NCBI GenBank assembly: GCA_013368325.1
Contig: JAACJK010000115.1
Span: forward strand, 496,001-560,000
Direction of reading: 5' to 3'
Length of the DNA: 64,000 nt
From: Ephemerocybe angulata
Lineage: Eukaryota; Basidiomycota; Agaricomycetes; Agaricales; Psathyrellaceae
Part shown: one piece after another, positions 1-10,000 of the stretch
Layout of the letters: each line of letters begins with the position of its first letter
Position numbering within the stretch: the first letter of the stretch is position 1
The notes under the pieces: model-generated
The model's input: the letters and a program-made list of their open reading frames with translations, nothing else
Told to the model about the DNA's origin: nothing
Database searches by the model: none
Position numbers and translations under genes: made by a program

Positions 1-1310
1 AATACGGGGGCCGAGTGCGTAGGCGGCTCTCGGCACCGGGACTCCCTCGCTAGCCTTTGAGCCAACGTCTCGTTTCTGATCCTTTTCTCCTGCTCCAACG
101 CTCTCTCCCGAAGGAATGCATCCCATCCTTCTTCCCTCCTTCGCGCGTCGCCTGTAGGGACACGTAAAGAGATCGCTGTTGCTCCATTGGTTGTCGACGC
201 CAGGTTCGGTGGGGATTTAAATCTCGACAGGCCCGAATGAGTGGCCATAGCTCTCTCTTCTGAGTCTCCCCACCTATACCAAATCGGTACTCCATGCCTC
301 TCGAACCAGAGTGGCGACGGTTGGCCCGGCCTGGGGTTCGACATATTGATGACACAGCCGACTCTTGAGTTCTGTGCGCTGTAGTTGCACACGGGAGACT
401 GTACCACGTCGTCGATCCAGCTCTCGGAGAGTCCTGCTTCGCGTAGAACAGAACGCCACTCCGGATACCGAACATCGTTGCTCTCGGGGACGTCTGGAGG
501 TGACGTCGCGGACGCTATGAGAAACGACAACGCTCCCAGCCACACAAGACACCACTCGCGCGCGTCATGCAGCTTCCCTTGCAACACGCTCCTGTCACGA
601 CATGCATCCGTGTAACCGATCTTGTGGGGCAGGAATGGCAGTATGCAGGGCGTGTGATATCGTCCTCGTAGCGCCGTTACCGCCTTGAACAATGAGCTCT
701 CCAGGTCCACCATCCGGACACTGTTTGCCTTGTAGCTCTGGACCCCTCCCTCGAGCTCGACACGGTTCACAGTAGGGAAATGGACGAGTTCGGAAATAAT
801 GCCTCCACTCGCCTTCTCGTACCAACGACAGGCGGGCACGAACGCGAGCCAACCAAATTCCTGTGTCCACTGCCTTGGACCGAGGAAAGAAGGGTACCGA
901 ACGCGCTCCCATCCTGTCTTTTCCGGCTGGAAAGGGTTTATATCATCGTCCCACTCCTCCATAAACGGCATCGTCGGGTGCGTCTGTGCGTTCGGAGAGT
1001 AGTACACCGCCCCTGCAACGGTTTGCAATTGCCATGAACGTTCGTCCTCGTCAAGGTTACCACTACCTGTGCACCCTGGACCCTTCGACCACACCTTAGT
1101 ACTGTATTCAATGACCTGCAGAAAGAGAGGCTTACTCCAACGCCTGTCGACACCGTCTCCTTCGAAGCAGCCGCATCGCCAGTTGTGGTTTCGAACATCG
1201 AAGACACTAGTTAGCACGAGGGCGAGTGAAGCAGTAAGTACCTCTAGAGAGTTACGAAAGGACGACTGTACGGGAACATCCCAAAAGGAATCAAAGGGGC
1301 CCGATATGAT
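1..1310 (-). CDS. Unrecognised large gene, 3' end beyond window edge
   Basis: The minus strand stays open without a stop from just after a TAG at 1311-1313 down to base 1, about 436 codons. The translation has protein-like composition, with motifs such as EEWDDDINPFQP, GPRQWTQEFGWLAF and HGVPIWYRWGDSEERAM. In-frame ATGs lie at 969-971 and 960-962, but coding-like sequence (FWDVPVQSSFRNSLEVL) continues upstream of them, so the true start is probably in a further 5' exon. I do not recognise the family. My impression is that GVP-x-WYRW motifs recur in uncharacterised mushroom proteins, but this is not verified. The F-box-like gene on the same strand ends at 1385; a phase-compatible GT..AG intron (about 1313-1390) could join the two, though the donor would be poor. 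Confidence 0.6.
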   Translation of the reverse strand, partial: MISGPFDSFWDVPVQSSFRNSLEVLTASLALVLTSVFDVRNHNWRCGCFEGDGVDRRWSKPLFLQVIEYSTKVWSKGPGCTGSGNLDEDERSWQLQTVAGAVYYSPNAQTHPTMPFMEEWDDDINPFQPEKTGWERVRYPSFLGPRQWTQEFGWLAFVPACRWYEKASGGIISELVHFPTVNRVELEGGVQSYKANSVRMVDLESSLFKAVTALRGRYHTPCILPFLPHKIGYTDACRDRSVLQGKLHDAREWCLVWLGALSFLIASATSPPDVPESNDVRYPEWRSVLREAGLSESWIDDVVQSPVCNYSAQNSRVGCVINMSNPRPGQPSPLWFERHGVPIWYRWGDSEERAMATHSGLSRFKSPPNLASTTNGATAISLRVPTGDARRREEGWDAFLRERALEQEKRIRNETLAQRLARESRCREPPTHSAPV

Positions 1311-1384
1311 CTAATGACGCCGGTCACACACTGGCCATCTCCGTTCAACACTACAAAGTACTTTTCAACTACACCTGTGCGTAC

Positions 1385-2629
1385 CTACACAATCGCCCAC
1401 CCTCCAAACCACAGAGCAACCTCTCCCCCCATCAACTCCTCCCCGACTTCCGACATGACCTTGGCACGAATATCCTGGTTGACGACCCAATCTACCCTCT
1501 CCATGCGGATCGCCTTCAGCCTCGGGCCCCTCCTACACATAACGGACTTCAAAAGGTTTATCCACGTTCCATGCGTGTCCTCCGGGATGACGAACGCCTC
1601 GGCCGGTTGCACGACCACCGTCTCAACATCGGGCTTTGGCCAACCGTGCACCCTTCCTCCGGTGGCGTCAGACGTCTTCAGAGTGAGGATCAGCGTGTTC
1701 AAATTCGTGAGGTTGTTCAGCCACGAAGGTGGCAGCCGCGGCCCAACCACCCATTCAAGGGTATGTAGACCGGGGCCATTGCATTCCATAAAGCTCCTCC
1801 ATCCCTCACATTCCGTCATCCGGCTGGTATAGCGCATGTCCAGCCTCCGTAAGGTGTTCAGTCGAGGGCTGCCTTCCTCGCACAACAACGGTACCAGCTG
1901 GGGCATGTACCGGGCCCATGGCTTGCCCATGCACAAACGTTCCAACGCCGGAAACACGTTGGACCCCGACGGCGGCTTGTACCTACACGGCAGGCGGAGG
2001 TTCCGTTTACAGGGGACGCTTGTGACCGCCTCTATGACCAACGTCTTCAACCCGGGACACTCGTGAGCGATCCGCATGAAGTCGTACGCCTGCAGAGGCT
2101 CCGTCGTGCTGAGAACCTCGAACCGGACAATGCTTCCACACCGCACAACGCGGTCCATTACCTCCGCAGGAAGAGGGAAGACCTTCGAAGGGTTCTGGGC
2201 AGGATCGAAGGAGTTATCGAACACCAGGACTTGCAGATGAGGCATGTTCCCGATTACGTCCACTACCTTTCTTTTCTCATACGTTCCCTCTGCATGTTTC
2301 TTCCCCCTAAAGTCCATCGCAACATCAAGACGCTTCGTTCGCTCCCCGTACCTCGTACTGCCCACCTCCGCGATGTGGATGAGATCTTCTTTGCGGCGTA
2401 TGACGACCCACTCCCAGACAACACGCCTCGCTGCAGCATTGAACCCCCTCGAAACGAGAGCCACGTTCGTCGCAAGCTCCTTCCTAGCTGACGGGAAAGT
2501 TAGGCGCTTTCCCGTTAACTCTGCCCACTCGTCGCACCCGTCTCCGAATTCCGTTCCGGTGGAGGCGAATTCGGCACATACCAACTCCACTATCTCTTGA
2601 GGGAAGCGCATCGTCCTTGCCCTACGCAT
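1385..2629 (-). CDS. F-box-like protein with divergent leucine-rich region
   Basis: This is an uninterrupted 414-aa frame. The N-terminus (MRFPQEIVELVCAEF, residues 7-21) looks like an F-box helix. It is followed by the pattern ALVSRGFNAAARRVVWEWVVI typical of fungal F-box proteins, in which a short F-box region precedes degenerate leucine-rich repeats. Leu/Val-rich segments follow to the end (LQVLVFDNSF, LKTLVIEAV, LNTLILTL). By family analogy it would be a substrate adaptor for an SCF ubiquitin ligase, acting in cytosol or nucleus. The target is unknown. The start at 2629 is the outermost ATG; the ATG six codons inside, directly before the F-box, is equally possible. Two other F-box-like genes occur at 24.4 and 27.1 kb but are clearly divergent from this one. 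Confidence 0.7.
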   Translation of the reverse strand: MRRARTMRFPQEIVELVCAEFASTGTEFGDGCDEWAELTGKRLTFPSARKELATNVALVSRGFNAAARRVVWEWVVIRRKEDLIHIAEVGSTRYGERTKRLDVAMDFRGKKHAEGTYEKRKVVDVIGNMPHLQVLVFDNSFDPAQNPSKVFPLPAEVMDRVVRCGSIVRFEVLSTTEPLQAYDFMRIAHECPGLKTLVIEAVTSVPCKRNLRLPCRYKPPSGSNVFPALERLCMGKPWARYMPQLVPLLCEEGSPRLNTLRRLDMRYTSRMTECEGWRSFMECNGPGLHTLEWVVGPRLPPSWLNNLTNLNTLILTLKTSDATGGRVHGWPKPDVETVVVQPAEAFVIPEDTHGTWINLLKSVMCRRGPRLKAIRMERVDWVVNQDIRAKVMSEVGEELMGGEVALWFGGWAIV

Positions 2630-2639
2630 TCGTTAGCAG

Positions 2640-2958
2640 GGGAAAGTAGGTGGGTTTCAAACACGCAACTGAGGGTGAAAAAAGGTCTCTAACAGATGTC
2701 TGCAGATCGATACGTTGCACAAGTCGTCATCCAAGCACGTACCCTCATGGACAACCTTTACCCCCGCTGACTCAAACCATCTCTTTTTTAGTAACCAGCT
2801 CGGAGCGGCCCCAAATGTCTTAACCAACCTTTTTTCGCTTCATACATCAGGCACCCACAGTCCGGATATATAACCCTGCTCGACAGCGCGCAAACTTCTC
2901 TCGAGGTGGTCGCACTCTGTACCTATCTACACTCCCACAGCACCGTCGTCCCTCTTCC
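2640..2958. other. Intergenic region
   Basis: Between the divergent F-box-like gene and the small plus-strand genes. No coding frame is supported. It contains a TATA-like element, listed separately. Confidence 0.5.
2867..2873 (+). promoter_or_regulatory. TATA-like box
   Basis: TATATAA lies 92 bp upstream of an ATG at 2959 and about 280 bp upstream of the ATG at 3146. It is a plausible core promoter for the small plus-strand gene. Based on motif only. Confidence 0.4.
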
Positions 2959-3145
2959 ATGGATATCGACACCAGTCACTCTCCCACTGTTTGCCTCGAA
3001 GCGATTGCGGTCCGCGTCGCTGAAGGCCACGATGCTAGGTGCACCAGAGTTCGAGGATGTCAATGCCCCGTATGTCTTCTCCCATGCGTCTTCCTCATTC
3101 ATACTTACGAACCATTCGGCGTACCAGGGGGTCAACCGTAGGCTC

Positions 3146-3731
3146 ATGACTTCTCAAACGACAGATCGCAACCTCTCACAACCTGATGGCCAAGCCGTTC
3201 AGCGCCCGCACCTCCAACCTAGGAGATCGACCCCCGTCATTGTCCACCCAGAAGACGGCACTCTCCCCCAAGACGTAGGAGGAAACGACCAACACCCATT
3301 TGACGTGAACGTGCGTCCTCCTTCGCCTGCCAACGCCCACATCACCGTCCCTGCCCGGGCTCTAGTAAGTTGAACAACCACTTGACCTACAATTTGTTCT
3401 TTACCTTGAGTTCTTAGACTCCAACAGACGTCGCCATTTCCGCCTACGTGCGATGGTGGAGGACGAAGGACACTTTCTTTCTGAAAGCCGCCAGGATGAT
3501 CGAACAGCAGTACAGCAGCATCGCCGCGGCCACGTTAGACCCTGCCTCCCGCCCTCCCCCCCGAATTGTACGGTCTCGCATTTTCAATTCCCCGCTTCCG
3601 TCACTGACTTGCCCATGAAGCGTCCCACTTTTATAGCCGTTACGGCGTACGTCCGGTGGTGGAAAACGAAGGACAGCTTCTACGCGAGGCTGAAGCAATT
3701 GGCTGAGGAGGCTGAGCAGCCCGACGACTAG
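3146..3731 (+). CDS. Unrecognised small protein with duplicated RWW motif
   Basis: Three exons join in frame: 3146-3364, 3418-3567 and 3621-3731, giving 159 aa. Both introns are 53 nt with GT..AG ends and CTNAC-like branch sites. The second half carries two copies of a short motif, AISAYVRWWRTKDTFF and AVTAYVRWWKTKDSFY, separated by about 50 residues and each followed by a charged helix-like segment. Each copy begins at or near the start of its own exon, which suggests exon duplication. The N-terminal half is Pro/Gln-rich and probably disordered. The ATG at 3146 is conservative; the frame extends upstream to an ATG at 3032, and additional 5' exons starting at 2959 are possible. I do not recognise the family. 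Confidence 0.5.
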
Positions 3732-3886
3732 GACCAGGGCACACCCCACATTCGCAGACATGGCGTCGCAAATGGTCAAATCGTGCTTGGCAGTGACGGT
3801 AACTGCGGTGTTGCAGAATAGACAATAGATGCTCTCCTTTGTTATTTTTGTAGGAATACATTAGAGTCTTATACTGTCTAAGTCCT

Positions 3887-4342
3887 ATGCTACCTGTTCC
3901 TAGTTCTGCACCGCGCCCGTTTCCGCCTTGCGATCCCTCCACCAATAGCCGTACGTCCGCTTAGGACGGAGTTAGTAACGTGCTTCCACGTGCCTGCAGG
4001 CCCACGGCCCACCTCGCCGTACACGTTTCGTCGCTTCCTCGTACTACCTTCTATGCTAAACATAACTACCGCCTCCCCGCATGCCCCGGCGGGTCCTTCT
4101 GTAACCTCTCCCCACCCACCTTCACCGCCTCGCGTGGCTTCGATCGCAGGGCTGAACGGTCTTTCCTGCAAGTAGGTGAGCTCGGCGACATGTAGCATTC
4201 GGCAGTGCGTACCAGCATTCTCACTGCCCACATTTAGTCGACTATGTACGATGTCCACGGGCGAAGGCGTGAGCTGCTTTCGACGGTCGAAGCGCACTCG
4301 CCTTCTTCAACCCTGGCTCTGCGCAGGCGGTTGTATTCGATA
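3887..4342 (+). CDS. Possible small Pro/Ser-rich gene with two introns
   Basis: A three-exon model is possible: ATG 3887, donor GTACGT near 3951, acceptor CCTGCAG near 3999; donor GTAGGT near 4172, acceptor TTTAG near 4239; stop near 4342. It would encode a roughly 110-aa Pro/Ser-rich, Arg-rich protein. The phases fit but the composition is uninformative and no family is recognised. It could be noncoding, or contribute 5' exons to a longer transcript. From 4343 to the retrotransposon at 4776 I see nothing further that I can support. Confidence 0.25.
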
Positions 4343-4770
4343 GTCGAAGTCACCGTCCGTGCGTCCCCCACCGCCAGAACCCGATCGACAAACCTGTACG
4401 AAGCCACAACACGTGTTCAGGGTTGCTGTTCATTCCGCGCCCACAATTCAAGCGGATGAACTTTCGTACCTTGCTTCTGCCGAAGGCACCTGAAACAGGA
4501 ACGCTTGTGGCAGGAAATAAAAAGACTCAAGACTACAAGGACCCAATTGCCCCGTCCGCTCGAAGTTCAACGCACGGTCTGGAACGTCCTCCGTCAGCTT
4601 CCACCGACAGCAGTGAGTTCAGTCGCTACCGGAAGGGCGGGATATCCGAGCCTGACCTCTCCAGTCGCTGGCGCCGTGTAAGATTCTAACCAAGGATCTC
4701 GACGGAGGCCATGTCCGGCTGGAAAGAATCCGTACTTGGCGCCGCCCTACCGTCTATACCTCCCTAGCTG

Positions 4771-4775
4771 AGCGC
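4771..4775. repeat. Target-site duplication, left copy (AGCGC)
   Basis: Matches AGCGC at 11561-11565 immediately after the 3' LTR. The 5-bp length is usual for Ty3/gypsy integrases. Confidence 0.9.
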
Positions 4776-5332
4776 TGTCGTGAACACCGGTCAGCCTACC
4801 TATTTTCTCTTCTTTTCCTTTCATTTCTTCCTTTACTATTCATTCGTGCACATCCCTGCACACTCTTGCACACCTTTGCACACCCTTGCACACCTTCACA
4901 CTGCCTTCGCTCTTCTGAGCCTTCCCCTCACTTCATTTACAGCACGTTCGTGCTTCTTATTCTCGTGCACAGCACGTTCACACCTTGTTCACACCTTTGT
5001 TCTCAGGCGCACTGCCCGCGCGCTGCCTTTTAGTCATATCGACTCATATGGACTCTATTGTTCTTTGGATCATTCTATTGTTCTATTTTCGTTTGAGATC
5101 ATCTGGACACATATATACTCGTAGCTACTCGTTCATTATTCCCCACTTGATCTCTTTGACTATACAGGTACATAGTCGCTTTGCTCCTATTCCCTGTATC
5201 CTATTTACCTTTGACTATACAGCTCTTGTATCTGCATCGCTGCTCGTCGCTCGTCCGACCTCTGCTCCTCTGCTCTCTGCTCTCTGCTCTCTGCTCGTCG
5301 CTCGTCCGACATCAGCCGGCGTCTTCGCCACA
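4776..5332 (+). repeat. 5' LTR
   Basis: 557 bp, TG..CA ends, same length as the 3' LTR. Near the 3' side are short tandem CTCTG/CTGCTCGTCG units. A TATA-like ACATATATACTCG lies at about 5108-5120. Confidence 0.93.
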
Positions 5333-5780
5333 TTAGATCAAGTCCTCCCAACTGCGCCGACGTTCATCGTCCTCGCAGCCCCTGCTAGCCGGCACCATCG
5401 CGCCCACCCGTTCCCCCTCACCTGCAACCTCTGACGGCTCTCAACCGGACAGCTGTGCACCATACCTTCACGGCCTACAGATCGACTCCGCCTACCTCCG
5501 ATCCACCACTGATCCAGTCTGGTCCTCAGTCTACTGGTACATCGACCGGAACGGCTTAACTGTCTACACCGACTGCACAGAACAACCCTGCCCCCACGCT
5601 AAGGAAACCCAGGATTCTATCCCAGGCTTCTACCTCTCTGGCCTTCGTGGAGAACTAGTCCTACCACTAGTCCCACAGTACCTGCACCCTACCAGCCCGC
5701 CTAGCCGCATCCCACCCCCATCGTCACCACCGCCGCCATACTCCCCAAAGCTCCCTGACTACCCAAGTCCACCTCCTGCC
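5333..5780 (+). other. Retrotransposon leader
   Basis: 448 bp between the 5' LTR and gag. The primer-binding site would be expected right after 5332 (TTAGATCAAGTCC), but I could not match it to a tRNA 3' end by eye. No gene is supported here. Confidence 0.6.
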
Positions 5781-7052
5781 ATGTCAGACGATCGCATCGA
5801 AGCCCTCTTCGAGAGGCTCATAGAAGCCCAGACAAAGACCAACGACCAGTTGACTGCGCTGGCCGCAGCTCAAAACCAAGCCCGATCTGCACCTGCACCT
5901 GCTCCAGCTACCAACACCACCCAGGTTGGGGCTGTCAACGTGTCCACCGGCTCCAGTATGGCTCGCCCGGAGCCTTTCAAGGGAGGTTCCGCCGACGCCC
6001 GGCGATTCCTCCAGTACTACACCATGTGGGCCCGATCGAAGGAAGCTCCCCTCAACAAGCTCAACACTACCACCGGCTTCCACGAGATTGCTCCTGAGCA
6101 GTGGATCATCCACGCCCTCTCGCTCCTGCAGGGGGAAGCCGCGATATGGGCCGTCCGCTACCTCCAAGACATCGAGGCCCATGCCACCACCCAAGCTGCC
6201 GCTGCAGCCGCTACCGCAGCCAACCAGACCGCTGTCCCCATCACCCCCTTCCCCTTCAGTGGATCGTGGGACGAGTTCGTCAAGGCCTTCAAGGCCCGCT
6301 TCATGGCCTCGGACGACAACGCCGAAGCCCAGAGGGAACTCGAGTCCATCACCCAGGGCAGCAAGACGGTTGCGCAGTACGCAGCGCGCTTCCAGGAGGT
6401 CTCCGGACGCACGGACTACTCCGAGTCGGACCTTGGCCATCGCTTCAAGCAGGGCCTCTCCAAGGACGCCCGTGCCTGGTTGACCATGGCCTCCTTCGCC
6501 AAAGCACCCGCCACCTTCGAGGAGCTTGTCCAGCTCGCTGTCAAGGTTGACTTCCACATGCGCGACAGCATGGCGGAAGGCCCTCGTACCAAGGGTTCCA
6601 CTGCCTACTCCCCTCCCACTGCCGCTCGCGACCCCTATGCCATGGATGTCGACGCTAGTCGAAGCTCGACGGCTCGCACCCGCGAAGACTTCACCAAGCT
6701 CATGCGAGGTCGCTGCTACGGGTGCGGCTCCAAGGCCCACCTGAAGTCAGCAGGAGGACACGAGGCCACCAAGTGTGGATACTGCGCCCGCATCGGGCAC
6801 ACCGAGGCCGTCTGCCAGGACAAGTACCTAGGCAACGAGAAAGGCCGAGGAGCCCGACGCTCCCAGAAGGCAGCTGCCACGACCAGCGACACCCCCTTCA
6901 CCCTCTTCCCAGGCGAGACCTCTGCCCCCAACGTCTCGTCCCCTGCCCCTTCGACGACACCCGAGGACCCTAGGTTCACACGCCTAGAGGCTGCCCTCGC
7001 CGAGCAGAACCGTCTCTTTGGGCTCCTCGCCAACGACAAGCCGGGTTTTTGA
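5781..7052 (+). CDS. gag: Gag polyprotein of the Ty3/gypsy element
   Basis: A 423-aa capsid/nucleocapsid precursor that packages element RNA into virus-like particles. The N-terminus is coiled-coil-like (LFERLIEAQTKTNDQLTALA). The central retrotransposon-gag capsid region spans about residues 60-260 and contains EQWIIHALSLLQGEAAIWAV and WDEFVKAFKARFM. Cys-rich nucleic-acid-binding knuckles occupy residues 312-345; the second is a clear CCHC (C-x2-C-x4-H-x4-C). The start ATG at 5781 opens MSDDRIEALFERL. The stop overlaps the beginning of the pol frame at a -1 slippery heptamer, so Gag-Pol is probably made by frameshifting. Confidence 0.95.
   Translation: MSDDRIEALFERLIEAQTKTNDQLTALAAAQNQARSAPAPAPATNTTQVGAVNVSTGSSMARPEPFKGGSADARRFLQYYTMWARSKEAPLNKLNTTTGFHEIAPEQWIIHALSLLQGEAAIWAVRYLQDIEAHATTQAAAAAATAANQTAVPITPFPFSGSWDEFVKAFKARFMASDDNAEAQRELESITQGSKTVAQYAARFQEVSGRTDYSESDLGHRFKQGLSKDARAWLTMASFAKAPATFEELVQLAVKVDFHMRDSMAEGPRTKGSTAYSPPTAARDPYAMDVDASRSSTARTREDFTKLMRGRCYGCGSKAHLKSAGGHEATKCGYCARIGHTEAVCQDKYLGNEKGRGARRSQKAAATTSDTPFTLFPGETSAPNVSSPAPSTTPEDPRFTRLEAALAEQNRLFGLLANDKPGF
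7043..7049 (+). promoter_or_regulatory. Putative -1 ribosomal frameshift site
   Basis: G_GGT_TTT, read in the gag frame, lies immediately before the gag stop TGA at 7050-7052. Pol is open in the -1 frame across this point and lacks its own convincing ATG here. The heptamer fits the X_XXY_YYZ rule for -1 slippage. I did not identify a downstream pseudoknot. Confidence 0.7.
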
Positions 7053-10000
7053 AGCGGGTGCCCGTCCGTGCTGCCGCACGCGTACCCATCGCTATGTGTT
7101 CCACCTCCTCCTATGACTCCATCTCATCATGTACCATTAGTTCTATTCGTGAAATCGATCCTACTTCAGACCATTTCCGAGTACGAACAACATTGAGAGG
7201 TCGCAACAGGAGCACTAGCTCAGCAGCCATGATAGATTGTGGGGCCACCGCCCTCTTTCTTGACCACCCTTTTGTCCTAAAGCATCACATCACCATCTTC
7301 CCGCTCCGTCACCCCATCCTCCTTCGCAACATTGATGGCTCCCCAAACACTGCCGGGGACATCACCCACTTCGCGCGTCTTCACCTCACAGTTGGACCCC
7401 ACAACCGCTGGACAGACTTTCTTGTCACCGACCTAGGAGGCGAGAACATCATCCTGGGGCTCCCCTGGCTTCGCCAGGTTAACCCAGAGATCGACTGGAC
7501 AAAGGGTATTGTGCGCATCAACCCCCGAGCCACCATCGAGGACGTTCCTGAGGACCCGAACCCGAGCTACGCTCTGGGGGAACCGTCCAACGGATCTGTC
7601 CTGGAAGAGATCTATGCCTCGAGCGCACCCCCGGACCCCATCGCATCCGTTCCAGAGCTCCTACCCTCACGCCGTCATCCCCGCGCCTCGGTAGAGGAGG
7701 TGCCGGAGGAAAGACATCCGTGTTTGGACTTAGGGGAACCCTCTGACGGAGCGATTCTGGAGGAGATCTACGCCTCTTGGCCCACGCTCCCCAGCTCTCC
7801 AACTCCTGAACCTGCCCCACCGTCATCGCCCCCTCCTGTGGAAGCGAAGCCCGAAACCCCCTTCTGCCGAATCCGTGCTAACCGAACTACTCGACGCCGC
7901 TGGCTGCGAGCCGGTATCATCGAGCGCACGGATGAGGAACTGTGGTGTTCGGCTGGCTTCACCTACTCCCAGAAGATCGCTGAGGACGCGAAGAAAGGTA
8001 AACCGGAGAGAACACTCGAGGAGATCATCCCTGCCCACTACCGAGAACACGCCGCCGTCTTTTCTGAGCAAGAGTCTACTCGACTTCCAAGCCACAAGGA
8101 CTGGGATCATGCCATCGAGCTCACACCCGGCGCTCCAGCCAACATCCGCACCAAAATCTACCCCATGTCCCTAGATGAACAAGCCGTGCTCGATACATTC
8201 CTCCAGGAGAACCTCGCCAAAGGATACATCCAGCCCTCCAAGTCGCCCATCTCCTCCCCTGTTTTCTTCATCAAGAAGAAGGACGGAACTCTCCGCTTCA
8301 TCCAGGACTACCGCCGTCTCAACGAGTACACCATCAAGAACCGCTACCCGCTCCCTCTCGTCGCCGATATCATCAGCCGTCTCCGAGGTGCCAAGTACTT
8401 CACCAAGTTTGACGTCCGCTGGGGATACAACAACGTCCGCATAAAGGAGGGAGATGAATGGAAAGCTGCGTTCGCCACCAGTCGAGGCCTCTTTGAACCC
8501 AAAGTCATGTTTTTCGGTCTGACCAACTCACCTGCCACATTCCAGGGCCTCATGAACTCGATCTTCTCAGATCTGGTCGCCTCCGGCAAGGTGGCGGTCT
8601 ACCTCGACGACATCCTCATCTTCACCATGGACCTGGAAGAACACCGCCGCATCACCCACGAAGTCCTCCGTCGCCTGCGACAGCACGACCTCTACCTACG
8701 TCCTGAGAAGTGTGAGTTCGAGAAGGAGGAGATTGAGTATCTGGGTATGGTTATCCGAGAGGGAGAGGTGAGCATGGACCCTGCCAAGGTCCAAGCCGTC
8801 CGTGGCTGGCCCGTACCGCGCAACGTCCGCGAAGTCCGAGGATTCCTGGGCTTTGCCAACTTCTACCGCCGCTTCATCAAGGACTTCTCCAAAGTCGCCC
8901 GCCCCCTCCATGACCTCACCAAGAAGAACACCCTGTTCGAATGGACTGACGAGCGTCAGCAAGCCTTCGAAACCCTCCGTGATGCCTTTATCTCGGCCCC
9001 CGTCCTCGCTCTCTGGGATCCTGACCGCCCTACTCGCATCGAAGTCGATGCCTCTGGCTTCGCCACCGGAGGTGCCCTTCTCCAGCAGGGCGCTGATGGC
9101 GCCTGGCATCCTGTCGCCTTCCGATCAGCGTCTATGGACCCAGCTCAGCGAAACTACGAGATCTATGACCGAGAGATGCTAGCCATCATCGAAGCCCTCA
9201 AAGATTGGCGCCCGTTCCTGGAAGGTCTCCCTGACACCTTCGGGATCGTAACCGATCATGCTAACCTGAAGTACTGGCGCACTGCCCAAGATCTGGCACG
9301 ACGACAGGCGAGATGGGCTCTGTACCTCTCTCGCTTTGACTTCCGTCTCGAACACCGCCCGGGTGCCGCTAACACCCAAGCTGACCCCCTCTCGCGCATG
9401 CCCCACCATCACGTCTCGGACTCTGACGACAACACCCAGCGCACTGTCCTCCGCCCTGAACACTTCGCCAAACTCGCGGCTGCTTCCCAGTTCACCAACC
9501 CCCTCGAAGACCGAATTCGTCGTGCGAGTGCACGTGAATCTGTGGTCTTGGGAGGGCTAGAGAAGCTGCGCAAGTTTGGTCCCCAGAAACTCGTCAACGG
9601 GTTGACAGAGTGGACAGAGGAGAACGGGTTAGTACGGTTCAGAGGCAAGGTATACGTCCCAGCAGACGAGGAACTCCGGCGAGAGGTGGTAAAGCAGTGC
9701 CACGATGACCCCACTTCAGGCCATCCCGGGAACCATGCAACCCTCGAACGGGTCGAGCGGTTGTACTGGTGGCCCACGATGCGCGCTTTTGTGAAGAAGT
9801 ACGTCGAAGGCTGCGACCTCTGTGCCCGACGCAAGCATGCCCAGCACCCTCGTGCCCTCACCCAGCCCATGGACGTCCCGGAAGGCCCTTGGGAGGCTGT
9901 TGGAGTTGACCTCATCACACAGCTACCACCCGCCCATGGCTTCGATGCAGTCATCGTCTTCACCGACTTCTTCACCAAGCAGATCCACGCACTCCCCTGC

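Noticed and set aside
4780..5434. Open frames inside the LTRs and leader
   Set aside because: They repeat in both LTRs and in the truncated LTR, are hydrophobic/Ser-rich artefacts, and lie in noncoding LTR sequence.
5784..6740. Long minus-strand open frame (318 codons) opposite gag
   Set aside because: It is the antisense shadow of a GC-rich coding gene, with Gly/Val/Glu-biased composition and no domain.
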